The position numbers and the translations under genes were made by a program. 64,000 nucleotides of DNA from Hyaloscypha bicolor E (Eukaryota; Ascomycota; Leotiomycetes; Helotiales; Hyaloscyphaceae): NCBI RefSeq assembly GCF_002865645.1, contig NW_020194638.1, positions 558,001 to 622,000 on the forward strand, in the 5' to 3' direction. The notes beneath the pieces were generated by a model. It was not told the DNA's origin. It worked only from the letters and a program-made list of their open reading frames with translations, and ran no database searches. How positions within the stretch are numbered: position 1 is the stretch's first letter; every line of letters begins with the position of its first letter. Below, piece by piece: positions 12,601 to 25,531 of this stretch.

Positions 12601-14530
12601 AATACCCGAAATAGTTCTAGTATTACTAATATTTATAAACTTCTCTTAAATTCGGATATTCTCATATAATATAAAGGAAATACTAGTTAATCTAGTAGTT
12701 AGGATAGGCCATATAAGCTAGTAGCTATTAATAAGGAGAACTATATACTAGCTCTACTATATAATAATATTATCTTCTATTTAATCTTTATAAAGCCCTT
12801 TTATATAAGGGATATTAAGGTTATTACTAATAGCTCTAAACCTGAACCTATTCCCGAACTCTATAATAAGACTAAAGGTAATATAGGTATGATTTCTCTT
12901 GCTATTTCCGCTATTTCACTAAAGTATAGTAGAGGACGCCCTTATAAGAATCCGGATATTACGGTATTTTTATAAGATAATAACCTATATAAGAACTCCT
13001 ATTAAGTTAAAGTTACTAGCCTCCTAGAAAAGAACATATTTGAGGTTACTTTTAGATCTCAGGTACTAAAAGAGATATATATCTTTAATTCCTGGTTTAT
13101 TAATAAGATCAAGAATAAGAATATAAAGAGAGAGTTTAAGAAGTCGAGACTAGTTATCTAGGCTTATAATAATAGTAAAAAACATATAGTATTAATATAA
13201 TTGCCTACTATTTAATATATTAGCCAGAGAATTATTCTTAATATTACTACTATAATAATAGATATTATAGAGCTATATTTATATAATATCTCGCAAGCTT
13301 ATATCTAATTAATAACTTTGCTTAACTATAATTTTTATATTAACTCATCTTATAAGCTTACTAGAAAGCTAAATCTGAATAATAATTTGGTTCTAAAGGT
13401 CGTAAAACTATTATATAATATATCGGAAACTAAGAACTACTAGTTTAAGACTTACTATTCCTATTATATTAATAAGCTTTCTATAAAATAGTTAACTTAT
13501 AATTCTTGCCTCCTTTATAGTAAGTAACTCTTCCGAATTATTAGCCTTTAAACTAATAATATCCTATTTATTAGAAATAATAATTTTATAAAGATGAAAT
13601 AACTAAAGCTCTAAGAGGCTAAGTTCTTAGCCAAGGAATATAAATACCTTACTATTAACTATAATCTCAAGTTTAATAAAGGTATTATTTATACGGATAC
13701 TACTAGAATTATTCTTATATAGGAATACTAATATAAAAACCTCCGAACTATTTCTATAAAGAATACTACTACTATAAGTAGTAGAGGTACTATTTATTAA
13801 GATCTCTTTATTAAAGACTAATATATTACCTAATATACTAGAGAAGCATATATTATATTAGTCTATTAATCAGAAGCTTTATATAACCTATTAATTACTA
13901 CTCAAGCTATTAAACCCTTGGAAACTAATATAAAGGTACTTAATAAGTGCATTTAATAGTAAATTGAGAATACTGCCAGAGAACTGAGATTTATAAAGCT
14001 AGTAAAGGAGTTCTTATATTTAATTATTTTTATAGATACTTTATTTATAAATAATAGAAATCTCTTTTTTCAAATCGGATATATTATAGTTCTAGTAAAT
14101 AGAACTAAATATACTAATATTATTTACTAGTTCTCTACTAAATACAAGAGAATTACTAGAAGTATTCTAGCTTCGGAACTCTATAGTATGGCTTATGGCT
14201 TTAATATAGGCGCTTTAGTCAAATCTATAATTAATAAAATACTAGAAATAGAACTACTACTAGTAGTCTATATAGATTTGAAGTTATTATATGAATATCT
14301 CATTAAATTAGGAACTACTTGAGAAAAGCATCTAATAATTAATATAATATACCTTTACTAGGTATATAAATAATAAGAGATTATAGAAGTTAAATAGATT
14401 AAAGGAGAATCGAATTCTACTGATTCCATAACGAAATTAAAGCTAATAAATACCCTCAAGTACCTAATTAATACGAATACTATATAATTAGATATAGAGA
14501 AATAGGTTAAGTATAGATAGAGTAGGAAAT
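9640..14530 (+). pseudogene. Copia A2 gag-pol polyprotein pseudogene
   Basis: This is the best-read copy of the family. In order: gag with a zinc-knuckle relic (SCFIYKRPEYYLWKH, about 10940); aspartic protease at 11434-11454 reading VINTGAS (expected DTGA, Asp to Asn); integrase from about 11860 to 12500, including QKFGQLPG and a degraded catalytic core; RT with TNNI at about 13552-13563 where copia enzymes have TDD, so both active-site Asp are now Asn; RNase H with SELYSMAYGFNIGALVK (about 14180); and the terminal NPADSITK-like tail. Frame continuity across several kilobases, with stops almost only at Gln or Trp sites, shows RIP rather than random decay. Start and end are approximate. Confidence 0.9.
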
Positions 14531-14723
14531 AGATATATGAAATAAGAGAATATTATAGGAGGAGAAGTTATATATAAAAGGCTATAGCCTTTGGTATATA
14601 ACCAAAACCTCGGAAGTAATATAGATATATAGAGTATTTGGGAAATCTGGTACTAGGCCGGATTAAGGAATTTGTATATAATCGGAGGAAGATACTGTTT
14701 TTCGCATTTTTAGAGAGTTTCTA

Positions 14724-15023
14724 GTATTAGTATAGCTATTTCTTTAGGAGTTATATATATAGTTACGGGATACGGGATACTTAATATAGGTAATAGGATA
14801 TGGGTAATGGGATATGAGATACGGAATATAGTTATATAACCTCGTATCCTATTAATAACTCGACTAGTAGACTAGACCCCTTTAGGCTTAGCAGATTTAG
14901 GGATTGCATATTAATACTATAATACTATAATTCCTACTCCTGAATAATAACAACTTTACTAATCTTATATAAATAGCATTCTATAAATATATAACGGTAC
15001 TATATATTACTAGTAAACTAATA
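14724..15023 (+). repeat. 3' LTR of copia A2
   Basis: Same sequence as 8617-8915 with transition differences. It is preceded by the family polypurine-like tract (agagagtttctag) and followed by the attaa duplication. Confidence 0.92.
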
Positions 15024-15345
15024 ATTAATTATATACTCCTATACTAAAATAAATTAATAATAAGGTATATATAACTGGAATTATAAGGAACAGGGTATAT
15101 CTTACTAGGGAAGGCAAATAGGCTTATTTTTAGTATAAAGATAAACCGGTAAAATCGCCTGATTAGGAAAGAGAAATAAAATAGGACATTATTTTTAGGG
15201 CTTTTTAAATAGAATAAGTAGAATTAGGCTGTTTTTGGGCTTTTTAGGTAAAATTCGTTCGATTTTTAGTTTTTTCGAAAAGTTGGCCCGTATATAGGAA
15301 TAAAGTATAAAGGGCTATATAGTAGCTTCTTTTTAGGGAGGCATA
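15024..15345 (+). pseudogene. Element B gag-like protein, 3' part, and 3' untranslated region
   Basis: Resumes the element B frame after A2 (frame kept, counting from 15029). A stretch reading YLTREGK-x-AYF-x-YKDKPVKSPD is spaced like a degraded zinc knuckle but lacks intact Cys/His, so that is only a possibility. Coding appears to end by about 15170. The rest, with several ttttt/gggcttttt words and a purine tract before the LTR, is untranslated. Confidence 0.5.
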
Positions 15346-15457
15346 TATCACGTATTAATCTCACGTAACCTATATTTACTTAGTCTATCAAGTATATCCG
15401 AGCCTTTAGCTCTCGAATATTAATATTATATTATATATACTAGTATTTAATATAATA
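15346..15457 (+). repeat. 3' LTR of element B (112 bp)
   Basis: Matches 7251-7362, begins TATCACGTATTAATC and ends TATAATA, and is followed by the agaaa duplication at 15458-15462. Confidence 0.88.
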
Positions 15458-15462
15458 AGAAA

Positions 15463-15890
15463 TAAGAATTAAAAAGAAATTAGAAATAAGAAATTATATA
15501 AATAATTTAGAAAAATTTCTAAAAAAAAGAAATAAATATTAAATAGAAATAAAAAAGAAAATTCAGAAAAATTATATTTATTATTACTTTTAATAATACT
15601 ATTAGATATATTTAGTTTATTAAAATTAAAAAAGAATATTATAAATATTAAGGTAATAAAATAGAAAAGAAAATATAAGTAATAAAAATAAAACTAAAAA
15701 AGTTATTATTTTATTATTATTAATTATTTTTTTTCCAAATTCTAATTCTTAAATTTAAAAATATATTTAAATAAGAAATTAGCTTCTTAGAAACTTTATT
15801 AATAAAAGTTTTAGATATAGAAACTTTATAATTAGTTATAAAAGAAATTATTAAAATTAATATAACTAAAAATAAATATATATAAATATT
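15463..15890. other. AT-rich background between elements B and C
   Basis: Extremely AT-rich sequence with short poly-A and poly-T runs. I see no frame, repeat or RNA gene. It is the common host sequence into which B and C inserted. Confidence 0.55.
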
Positions 15891-15895
15891 AGATT

Positions 15896-16067
15896 TATTA
15901 TAGTAAGAATTACTATATTAGGGCTAGTGCGATTACTCTACTTAGTCAGGATCTATATACTTATTTCCTGAAGCTTTATACTTTACTCAAGCTCTTTTCT
16001 AGTTAGTTTAATTAACTCTTTTTACTACTTAATATAACTTCCTACTCTCTAATCTTTATATGTATTA
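15896..16067 (+). repeat. 5' LTR of copia C
   Basis: Begins TATTATAGTAAGAATTAC and ends CTTTATATGTATTA, paired with 22703-22874. The right copy keeps more C and G (for example gctagcgcgattgctccgc), so this LTR is the more RIP-mutated of the two. Confidence 0.9.
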
Positions 16068-16081
16068 GTTATGAGCCCGGC
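16068..16081 (+). other. Primer-binding site matching the anticodon arm of initiator tRNA-Met
   Basis: Directly after the 5' LTR comes GTTATGAGCCCGGC. Its first 11 bases are the reverse complement of the conserved eukaryotic initiator-tRNA anticodon region GGGCTCATAAC. A primer made from an internally cleaved (half) tRNA-iMet is established for Drosophila copia-type elements. Position and match support the same use here; cleavage itself is inferred. Confidence 0.75.
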
Positions 16082-16099
16082 CTCGCACTAATAAGCTTC

Positions 16100-19000
16100 C
16101 TAATTAGTATACCGCAGAGAGTATTCAAGAGCTTATTTAATTCATTTCTTTAAAAAATCACACTTTAGTTTGTATTTCCAGTATTAACTAATTAATAGAA
16201 ACTATTCCTATAGTTCCTATAGTTCCTATAGTTCCTATAGTTTCTAAAGCTTAATTGCAATTATATCAGAAGCTATAGTAAAGATTATTATCCTAAAGAA
16301 CTGCAGTTCCTGGGTAGACTAGTTTAATACTCTCTATAAAATAGCTAGTAATAAGAGTATCTGGAATAAGATTAACCTATTTAATAATAAAGTAATTAAA
16401 ACGAATATAGTAGCTTCTCCTAGGCCTCTTTCTATAATTAACGAGCTTATACTAAAGGAAATAGAGAATTACTATATCAGATATTAAGTTAATATAGAAA
16501 ATTGAGATAAAAATACTTGACCTATAATTAAGAAAGAATTAAAACCAGTATTTCTATAGCTTATAATATTCGGGGATATTAGAGATTACTATTTAGTATT
16601 CTTACGGGACTATGAGATCAAGAAACTAGACTAGATAAATAAGCTAGTATACTACTATATAATTAGATAGTAGCTCTATTAAATAGTTAATATAGAGATC
16701 CTTATAAACTCTATTTTAGGCCTTAAAGAAAGCAAGTAGAGCTCTATTCGCAAGGTTCTTAAGGCTTTATTAACGAAATATAGTTCTATAGATATAGTAC
16801 AAATTACTACTACTCGGAGAGTATATAGCTCGGTCTTACTATAAATAAATAAAGAAGAAGTGAGCCCAAAGTACTAGTTTACTAATTGGGAGAAGGCACT
16901 TAATTATACTAGAGCTCTAAAAATCGCCGAAATTAAAGGTACTCTAGTAGTAATCAAGTTCTTAATAGTTCTCTAGCAGAAACTCGTACTAATCTGGGTA
17001 ATAGAATAGCTTAGTAATCTATATGGCAAAGACAAGCTAGGGCTTCTAATCCTTATACTCGAATAGTATAACTAGGTATTTAATTAGATTATTCTGGAAA
17101 ACCAGAATACCAAGTACTTAGAAGCTCCTATAATCTTTATTATACTCGGGAATTAAACTAGTAAAGAATTAAATAGTAAGCCTAATTCAGATAAGTATAA
17201 GTATTATAAGTACTCTTATAAGAATTCCAAAATCTATAAGTATAAATAGGACCTACTTAGCTATATTATTATAGAAATTATAATTACCAGATTAAGTAAG
17301 ATTTAGACAAAATTCAAGCCTAATAAAGAATAAATTAGAAAAATCCGGGAAAGAATCTTAACCGAGTATTAGAAGGATCTAAAACCTTAGCTAGAAAAGA
17401 AATATAATATGAAAATTACTAGGGAATAAGCTATAGAAAAGCTAATACCCGGTACTAGTTCTAAAAAGAAGCCTAAAGCATCCGGAACCTAATTTTCTAG
17501 GAACTTTAATACTACTCTAGTAAATCCTATACTTATAATCTAGAGCCTAGATTAGGGAATCTATATAATACTCGATTTTTCAAGATATCCGCTTTCTTAG
17601 AGTACCTTATTAGATAACTATAGTACCATATACCTGGTTAATAGTAAGGATCTAATTAATTCTAGTACTTTTATTAAGGTAAAAATTAATAATTATATAA
17701 AAGCAGGAATAACTAGTTTTCTAATTATTAAATATAGTACTTATATAATTAAAAATATAGTTAATAGACCTGCGGGACCATATACCCAAGATCTAATTCT
17801 TTATAATATTATAGTTATTAAAGAATTCTATATAAATATTATTTTTAAAGCTTGCCTAGTAAAAAAGAAAGCTTAGTATTATAGATATAATCTTATAGTC
17901 AGACTAGGAAATCGTAAAGAAAACGTGATATTAATATAATTAGAATATAGGTTTAATTTAGTTTTCCTTAAATATAAGCCGCTCTTTACTTACTCTAATA
18001 TTCTATTCGAAATTCCTACTAGTACTAGTAGTATACTCATGTTTCTAATACTCGAATATTTAATTAGAGCTTAGTATAAGAGATTAAAAAAGTATCTCAA
18101 GCCAAGAAGTAATTCAGAAGAAAAATAATATATAAGAGCAGGGCATTTAGCCTATAAAGCTTTATAAAAACTCATTAATTACATATATAACATGAAAATT
18201 AATAGACTAATAAGAATTATATGCGAATTTTATACTCAGGTATATATTAGGCAAGTAATCTCATATAAGCTAACTAAGAGAAAGTCTACTTAACTATTTT
18301 GAAGAATCTTATAGGACTTATTTAATTACCTAAATAGCTATAATAATTCAAGCTAGATTCTAATAATTAAGGACAAATTTAGTAAAAAGCTCTTTAGATA
18401 CCTTTTACTAAATAAGGAGAGTTTATAAGTATTTAATATAATTAGGGATTTTAAGTAATAAGTATATAGGTAATATAACCTTTTAATTACTTATATTAAG
18501 TATAATTAGGAGAAAGCAGTTATTCTAATCCAAGAAATATTAGCCTATTAAATCTAGGTAAAGAAAAAAGGCATTGAAATTAAGCTTTTTTCTTTATATA
18601 TATATAAGTCAAATAATAGTATTAAATAAGCAGGATAGGAGATTATAAATAAGGCTATTATAATATACTTAATAACTAATTTGCCTGAAAAGCTATAGCC
18701 AGAAAGCTCTATAGCCGCAATCTATTTATATAATTAGAGCCCCTTATATATAAATTACTAGAGAATACTAAATAAAGTACTCGATTCGTAATTCCGTAAT
18801 TATTTTCATTAGTATAACCCAGAACTCATAGTATAAATAATAGTTAATCTTAGGCCAGATTAGAATAAGATCTATATATATAGTTCTAGGGTATATCTAA
18901 TAATTAAGGACTATAAAACAGGACGAAATAAGAGAGTATTTAAGGTTATATTATACGGGTATATTAGATATTTAATTAGATATATTATATCTAATATTTA

Positions 19001-21580
19001 TAAAATCTGGATTCCTATACTTAATAAAGTAATTATTATATATAATATTATATTTAACGAGAATATTCTCTATAAAAAGAATTATAAATATATAAAAGGC
19101 TACTATATAAAGATTATAAAAAATATAGTAGAACTATTTCTAGAAAATAAGATTCAGGATACTAAATTAATCTTTAATAATAAGGAATTATAATATAATA
19201 GCTTATTAGAGTAAATAGAAAATAAGCTTAAACTAGGAAGTAATAAGTAAACGAACTAATAATTAAAAAAGCCTACAAGTATACTAATAAGTTATAACTC
19301 AGGAATAGGGAGCTCTATAGCCTTACTAGAAATAGGACTCATAACTTTATAAAGTACTTTAGAGCCAGAAAGCATACCAGAGCCTAGAAGTAATAGAAAT
19401 AAAGGTACTAAGTTCTTAAGAAGGCTTAGTACTATAGAGAGAGATATAATAAAATATATCGGAACTATTAGGGAAATATACTAAACTAATAAAAGCAGGA
19501 AAGAATCTTCTTAGAACTAGTAATAAGGTTTACTAATAGCTCCTATAAGTAAAGTAGGAAGCTTACCTATAGAATAAGCGGATAGCTTAATAGAAATAGG
19601 AGAATTCTTTATAGAAAGAGTAAATAGCTTAGCTAAAGTAGAAGATTAAATAGCAAAACCAAAGAGAAAATAAATAAAGAAGCCAATTATTAAAACTAGA
19701 GATAGGCTAATCCAAATATACTCATATAAGGGAAATAATTAAGACAGAAATCCAGGTAAAGCTAGTAGTAGTATAATTACTATAGTAAATATACTATTAC
19801 AAATAATGAGTAAATTAAATTAGATTAATTACTTAGAGTCTTTTTTAGGATCTCTCTAGCCTAATTAGCTAGAGAATTATAAGAAGGGATTTAATTATAA
19901 GACTATATATACTATAATTGCAATAGTAGTTTAATTAAGAGTATACCTAGAGTAAAGCACTCCGGGTAATATAATAATAAGAAAAATTCATATTAATAAT
20001 CTTCTAAAGGCTCTAAGAATATAAAATAATCTAGAGAAGTACCTAGTTAGGGAGTATTTTAAATCGGATACTAAACTAGAGATTAATAACTTTAAAGCTT
20101 GAAATTACTAGAGAATTATTCCTAGTAATAAAGTAAGCGAACCTCTAATTTCTTTAAAATAGGTATTTATATATAAAATTAATTTTAATAAATATATTAC
20201 TCAATATTACTTAAGGCTAGTAGTTTATAGAAATCTTTAAGAAAAGGCATTATTCCTATTTACATATACTACTATACTTATAATAAGGTCTTTTTAAATA
20301 ACTAGTATAATTATGGCTTATTTTAATCTAAAAATAAAGTAATTTAATATTATAAATGCGTTTATTAATACAAAAAGAGATCCTAATAGGCCTATAATAA
20401 TATATAAGTTACTAGACGGTTTTAAGATACTAGGCTATATAGTAGAGATAGATTAAGCTTTATATAGGCTACGAGACTTTCTTATTCTATAGTATAAATA
20501 CTAGACAAATACTCTTAAGAGAATTAGACTCTCTAGACTTAATAAAGAGTTCTATATTTATATAAATATAGATTATAAAGTCTTTATTATTTTCTATATA
20601 AATGACTTTCAAGTACTTTATTATAAGAATAATAAAGCGCGTACTTAATTAATTATTACTTAGATTAAGATAGTTTATAAGCTTTATAATATACGGGATA
20701 TAAAATAGTTCCTAGGAATTTGAGTAATTAGAAATCGGAAGACTAAAAAGCTCTAGCTAGTTTATAATACCTATATTAAGAAAATTGCTAAGAAGTTTAG
20801 GATAATAGATAGGAAGTGCCCTAGTACTCTATTACCTGAAATTAATCTTTAAAGATATAGTAATTAAGCTTATTTATATTAAATTAAGATATATTAAGAA
20901 AAAATTAGATTACTACTTTATATTATAATTATAATTAGACTAGATATAGCTTTTACCGCTTTAGTACTCTCTTAGTTCTTAATAAACCCTGCTCTAGAAT
21001 ACTTTATAGCTATAAATTAGGCTCTCTAATACCTGTTTAAAACCCGGTTTCTAGTAATTTAGTATAATAGAGAATATAGAAAAATATAGCTATAGATTAT
21101 ATCTAATACTTTATATATAAATAACCTAGATATATAATAATTAAGCTATAGGTATATAATCTCTTTATTTAGAGGTTTAATATTATAGAAAGACACTTAA
21201 TAGAGCTTTATAGCTACCTCTTTAACTAAATCAGAAATATATAAAGTCACTTATATAATAAAGGAAACTATAGCTCTTTAGAGGCTATTTAGGGATCTAA
21301 GCTTAGATCTTAAAAAGCTCTGGATTATATTCTATAATAATAAATAAACTATTTAACTAATTATTAGAGAGAATAAAAGAATTACTATAAAGCTCTATTA
21401 TATTAATATTTAGAATATATAACTATATTAAAAGTATAGTAAAGGCGTATTTCAAGTTATATATCTTTAAATAAGTAATATACCTATAGATAAACTTATG
21501 AAAAATCTACTCTAATTCAAATTCGAGAACTTTAGAGCTTTATTAAATCTTTAGGATATTAAAGCAAAAATTAAAATAAT
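16100..21580 (+). pseudogene. Copia C gag-pol polyprotein pseudogene
   Basis: Order of remnants: gag (about 16100-17480), with a short TTCCTATAG 9-bp coding repeat at about 16205-16245 giving PIV tripeptides; protease (about 17560-17900, LLDNYSTIYLVNSKDL, expected DSGTT-type site changed); integrase (about 18130-19200, AGHLAYKALQKLI near its start, EIKLFSLYIYKSNNSI in the core); RT (about 20100-20950) with FYINDFQVL at about 20592-20618 for YVDD, first Asp now Asn; and RNase H ending with NIPIDKL...KNLLQFKFENFRALLNL, the usual end of this fungal copia clade. Stops are at Gln or Trp positions. It would have encoded the capsid and the replication enzymes. Exact ends are unclear. Confidence 0.9.
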
Positions 21581-21699
21581 TAAATAATATAAAAAAGGCT
21601 TTTATTTATGCCTTTTATTTATAAAATCTATTAAAATTATAGAGCTTAAGAGCTAATAGCAAGAGATCTAAAGGCACTTTACTATAGTATTAATAAGCT

Positions 21700-22690
21700 T
21701 ATATAAAAGGCCCTTTATTTAATTAGACTACTTCTTATTTCTATTAATAGCCTCTTAAACCTTAGTAAAAAAGCTCTTATTACTATTCTCTTTATTAGAT
21801 TCGGTAATTTCAAATATAGTATAAATAAAGTACCTAAAAGCAAATAAATACTTTAAAATAATTAGAATCTGAAAAAGAAAATCAAGAAAAGAAAGCTTAT
21901 AGTATCTTTAGTAATTAGAAATTCTATAAGAAAGAGCTATATAATAGGAATATAAGAGATCGGAATAGCTAAATAAGAATAACTAGAAGTATACTTCTAG
22001 TAATAAGAACCTTTACTAATAGTATTATAGCAAGAACTATTACTCTTGCTCTTTAGAGTAAATAAGACTATATTAAGTTAAAACAAGCTTTGAAATAATA
22101 TAGAGAACTTATAATAACTTATATAAGAGATCTCTCTAAGACTAATATAAGTAGGACAAGAAGTATAAGGCTTTAGTATAGACTTCTTTACTTTTAGTAA
22201 AGGGGTACTAGGAGTATTAGAAGATATTACAGGGATCTAAACTTTAATATTCTATTAAAAGTAAGCTTTATATTAATAATTAAAAGCTATACTTATAGCG
22301 GACTTGCGAGCTATTTAATACTATTTAAAATTAGTAAAAAGTAAAGCAAGAACATGTTTTGGGTTAAAAATACCTTGGATTTACGAGCCGGAATCGACTT
22401 AATAGTAGTGCGAGAAGAAGTAGAAGCCATATTTATAATAATCGGAAGCTTAGAAAAAGATCTCTGGAAAGATATTAAAGAAGAGTATTTAATTAGAGGC
22501 TCTGGAGTTAGTAAAAAGGGAGGGTTTATATAGAGATTTCCTAGAATTCGGTAATCTGGGGAAATAATACATACTAAGCCTATTTGGATCAGAATATTAA
22601 TACGGCTCTGCAAAACCCATATATTAGACGAATTTCGCTATTTCAAAGCTCTCTAATTAGATAGAATAGGTAGAATACAGTATTATGCCT
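21700..22690 (+). pseudogene. Additional frame between pol and 3' LTR of copia C
   Basis: After the RNase H tail about 1.1 kb remains before the 3' LTR, and it keeps a plus frame with mostly Gln-type stops. It reads as a largely helical protein: a hydrophobic/Gln-rich heptad-like part (ENLQQLIQEISLRLIQVG with Q restored from stops), then GFSIDFFTFSKGVLGVLEDI and KSKARTCFGLKIPWIYEPES, and near the end ALELVKREGLYRDFLEFGNL. GC is higher at 22330-22640 than in the rest of the element. I recognise no family. It may be a captured host segment or an accessory gene of this lineage. A second plus frame opening at the ATG at 22354 is open for about 60 codons, so the true frame there is not certain. 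Confidence 0.5.
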
Positions 22691-22702
22691 TCCTGGGGAA
22701 TG

Positions 22703-22874
22703 TATTATAGTGAGAATTACTATATTAGGGCTAGCGCGATTGCTCCGCTTAGTCAGGATCTATATACTCACTTCCTAAAGCTTTACACTTCACTCAAGCT
22801 CTTTTCTAGTTAGTTTAATTAACTCTTTTTACTACTCAATGCAACTCTCTATTCTATAATCTTTACGTATATTA
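22703..22874 (+). repeat. 3' LTR of copia C
   Basis: Pairs with 15896-16067. It is preceded by a purine tract (ctggggaatg) that fits a polypurine tract, and followed by agatt at 22875-22879. Confidence 0.92.
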
Positions 22875-22879
22875 AGATT

Positions 22880-25407
22880 TAAATCTATTATTTAGGAAAG
22901 CTTTTAAATATTATAGTTTTAGAAAAGTAATATTTTTATATTCTTAAAATAATATATAAATATATATAAAAATTATTATATTTCTAATAATATTAAAAAA
23001 AAGAAAAGTATTTATTATATTTCTTTTATTTATAAAAATTAAATTAAAGCTATACTAAAATATTATATTAATAATTCAGGAAATTATTAGAAAATCAAGT
23101 TTTTTAAGGCTTTATTAAAAAAATTCTGAAAAGATAACTAAAAAAATACTTAAAATTAGCTATAATTCTTTAAATTAAATTATTATATAAATCTAGAATA
23201 AAATAATTTCTTTTAAGTTTTATATTAATAGATTTAATAAAATATTGAAAAATTACTAAAAAGAAAAGAAATAAATAAAGTTATTTAATATTAAAAATTT
23301 ATAGAAGAATTATTTATTTTAGTAAAAGATTATATTTTTAAAAATATAAAAAAAAGTAATAATATTTTATTAATATAAAAAAAAAGAAATGCTATTTTAA
23401 TATTACTAATAATCTAGATATATTTAGATTTAAATATAATAATTTATAATATAATTCCTAAATTAGAAAACAATTATTTTTTATTAATTTGTTTTATTAT
23501 ATTTTCTAAAACTAATATAAATATAAATAAAAAAAGAATTTAGCTTATAACTAATTATATAAAGTCTATTAAAAGTAATAAACCTAAAAGAAATAATACT
23601 AACTAGCTAATAAAAAGCCTAAAAAAACTATTTATTATTATTATAATTTAAAAAAACCCTATAAAAATATTTAATATAATTATTATTATAATTTAGGAGA
23701 ATATTTATAATTTATTTATATAATTTAGCTAATTATAGCTAGAATAATAATATTAATAATTTAGTAAATATAATTCGGGTTTTCGAGAAAAATATATTAG
23801 AAATTATAATAAAAATTATATAAAATATTATAATAGCTATAATAGTTAAGCTAAAATAAATAAAGAATTATAATAATTATATTTTAAAGAAAATTAGTTT
23901 TAAATATAATTAGTAAATACTATTTAAGTTAATATAGCTTATAATATAAATCTAAAATTAAGAAAATTAATTAGCTATAAATATTATAATAAAAGTAAAA
24001 ATAATAATATTAATTTAAAATATATTTATATTTTTTAGTTTTATTATTTATTAATAAAAAAACTTATAAATTATAAATATATTTACTAATTTCATAGAAA
24101 ATAATATAAAAAGCTATTTAAGTTTAAATAAAAAAGTATTTCTTTTTTTAAATTAATAAATATTAATAATTTAACTAAATTATTTCTTAAATCTAAAAAG
24201 AAAAATTTAATTATTATTTAAAATATAATTCAAGAATATCTAAAAAATAATAGAAAATATTTAGTTTACTAAATAAAAAAGAAGTAAAGAAACTAGTTAA
24301 TTAGAATTTATATATAAAAATAAATAAGCTATATTTAGGGAATTTAAATAATTATTTTATTTTAGAAGAAATTATATTAGAATTATTAATATTTTAAATT
24401 CTAGAATTAATAAATAATATTAAAATTTAATTATAAATAATATTTCTATTAATATTATAATGGGTTTTTTATTAAGAAAAAAAAAAGAAATAAAAATAGC
24501 TAAAAAGATTTTCTAAAAATAAATTAGAATAAAAGAAAAGCTATTTTATATAAAAAGCTAGAAAGCTATTATTTTTAAAAATAATAAATAAGGAAATAGT
24601 TTAGTTAAAGATATAAATATTAATACTTCTAGAAATAAATAAAACAAATTAGAAACCTAATATATCTTTAATTATAATAAATATAAAACTTCTAAAATTA
24701 ATAATATTCTAATAAAACTATTAAAGAAAATAATTAAAGAAAATAATTATTTTATTTCTAAAAACTTAAAAAACATATATATATTTCCTATTTTATTATT
24801 TTATAAATAGAAAATACTATTATATTAAATATAATTAGATATATTAGAAGATTTATAAAATTAGTAGCTATAGCTTATATAATAAATATAATATTTAAGA
24901 AATTAGAAATACTAATTTAGATATCTAATACTAATAAAATTATTTAATTTAAAAATAATAATATTAATATTCGAATATTACTAGCTTATAAATATATTAT
25001 ATAATTTTTATATTTCTTTTTTATATTTTAAGAATTTCAAAAAAGTATTAAATATAAAGAAATAATTAATATTAGAACTAAAATTAATATTTTTTCTAAA
25101 AAAATCTCTAAAAATATTAATAAAATAATATATAATATTATAGATTATTAAATATTTATTATTATTAAAACTAAATTTAAATTTATAAAAATAATAAAGT
25201 TTAAAGCTAAAATTATAAATAAAGTAGAATATAAAAATATATTTTTTCTAATTAAAAAAGCTATAAAGATTTTAATTAATTAATTATTTTTAATAAAAAT
25301 AAAAATAAAATTTATATATAGAAATAATAATTTATAAAATAAAAGATTTACTAATTCTAAAAATAATTAGAATATTTATATTATTATAATTATTTTATTT
25401 TTAAAAA
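22880..25407. other. Very AT-rich relic sequence without identifiable gene
   Basis: About 2.5 kb of extreme A/T sequence. Stops occur in every frame at high density. Scattered words hint at former coding sequence, but I could not place any domain. Probably ancient, fully RIP-saturated repeat. 25408-25412 (ataaa) is the target duplication of A3. Confidence 0.5.
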
Positions 25408-25531
25408 ATAAATATTAGTATAGCTATTTCTTTAGGAATTACGTATATAGTTACGGGATACGGGATACGAGATATAGGCAATGGGATATGGGTAATAAGA
25501 TATAAGTAATAGGATATGGGATACGAGATAT

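Larger units (their letters stand above)
8617..15023 (+). mobile_element. Ty1/copia LTR retrotransposon, family A, copy A2
   Basis: LTRs of 299 and 300 bp flank a 5.8-kb internal region with gag-pol on plus. A perfect 5-bp duplication, attaa, lies at 8612-8616 and 15024-15028, so both ends are fixed exactly. It is inserted in the gag frame of element B and is therefore younger than B. RIP stops throughout pol make it inactive. Confidence 0.95.
7251..15457 (+). mobile_element. Element B: small gag-only LTR retrotransposon split by copia A2
   Basis: Two 112-bp direct LTRs (7251-7362 and 15346-15457) are flanked by a perfect agaaa duplication (7246-7250 and 15458-15462). Removing the nested A2 (8617-15023 plus one attaa duplication) leaves an internal region of only about 1.57 kb. 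That region holds one gag-like frame and no recognisable protease, integrase or RT, so B looks like a non-autonomous element that needed enzymes from another element. A purine-rich tract (agggaggca) lies just before the right LTR, as expected for a polypurine tract. RIP damage is lighter than in the copia copies. Confidence 0.85.
15896..22874 (+). mobile_element. Ty1/copia LTR retrotransposon, family C
   Basis: Two 172-bp direct LTRs (15896-16067 and 22703-22874) are flanked by a perfect agatt duplication (15891-15895 and 22875-22879). The LTRs share no sequence with family A. The internal region codes on plus for a copia polyprotein and then a further frame before the 3' LTR. Total length 6979 bp. 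RIP stops show that it is dead. Confidence 0.93.

Noticed and set aside
16068..16081. tRNA gene remnant
   Set aside because: Only the anticodon-arm complement is present, directly after an LTR; it is a primer-binding site.
22311..22613. 100-codon minus frame inside copia C
   Set aside because: The plus strand reads better in the element's direction and carries only RIP-type stops; the minus frame starts and ends at arbitrary points.
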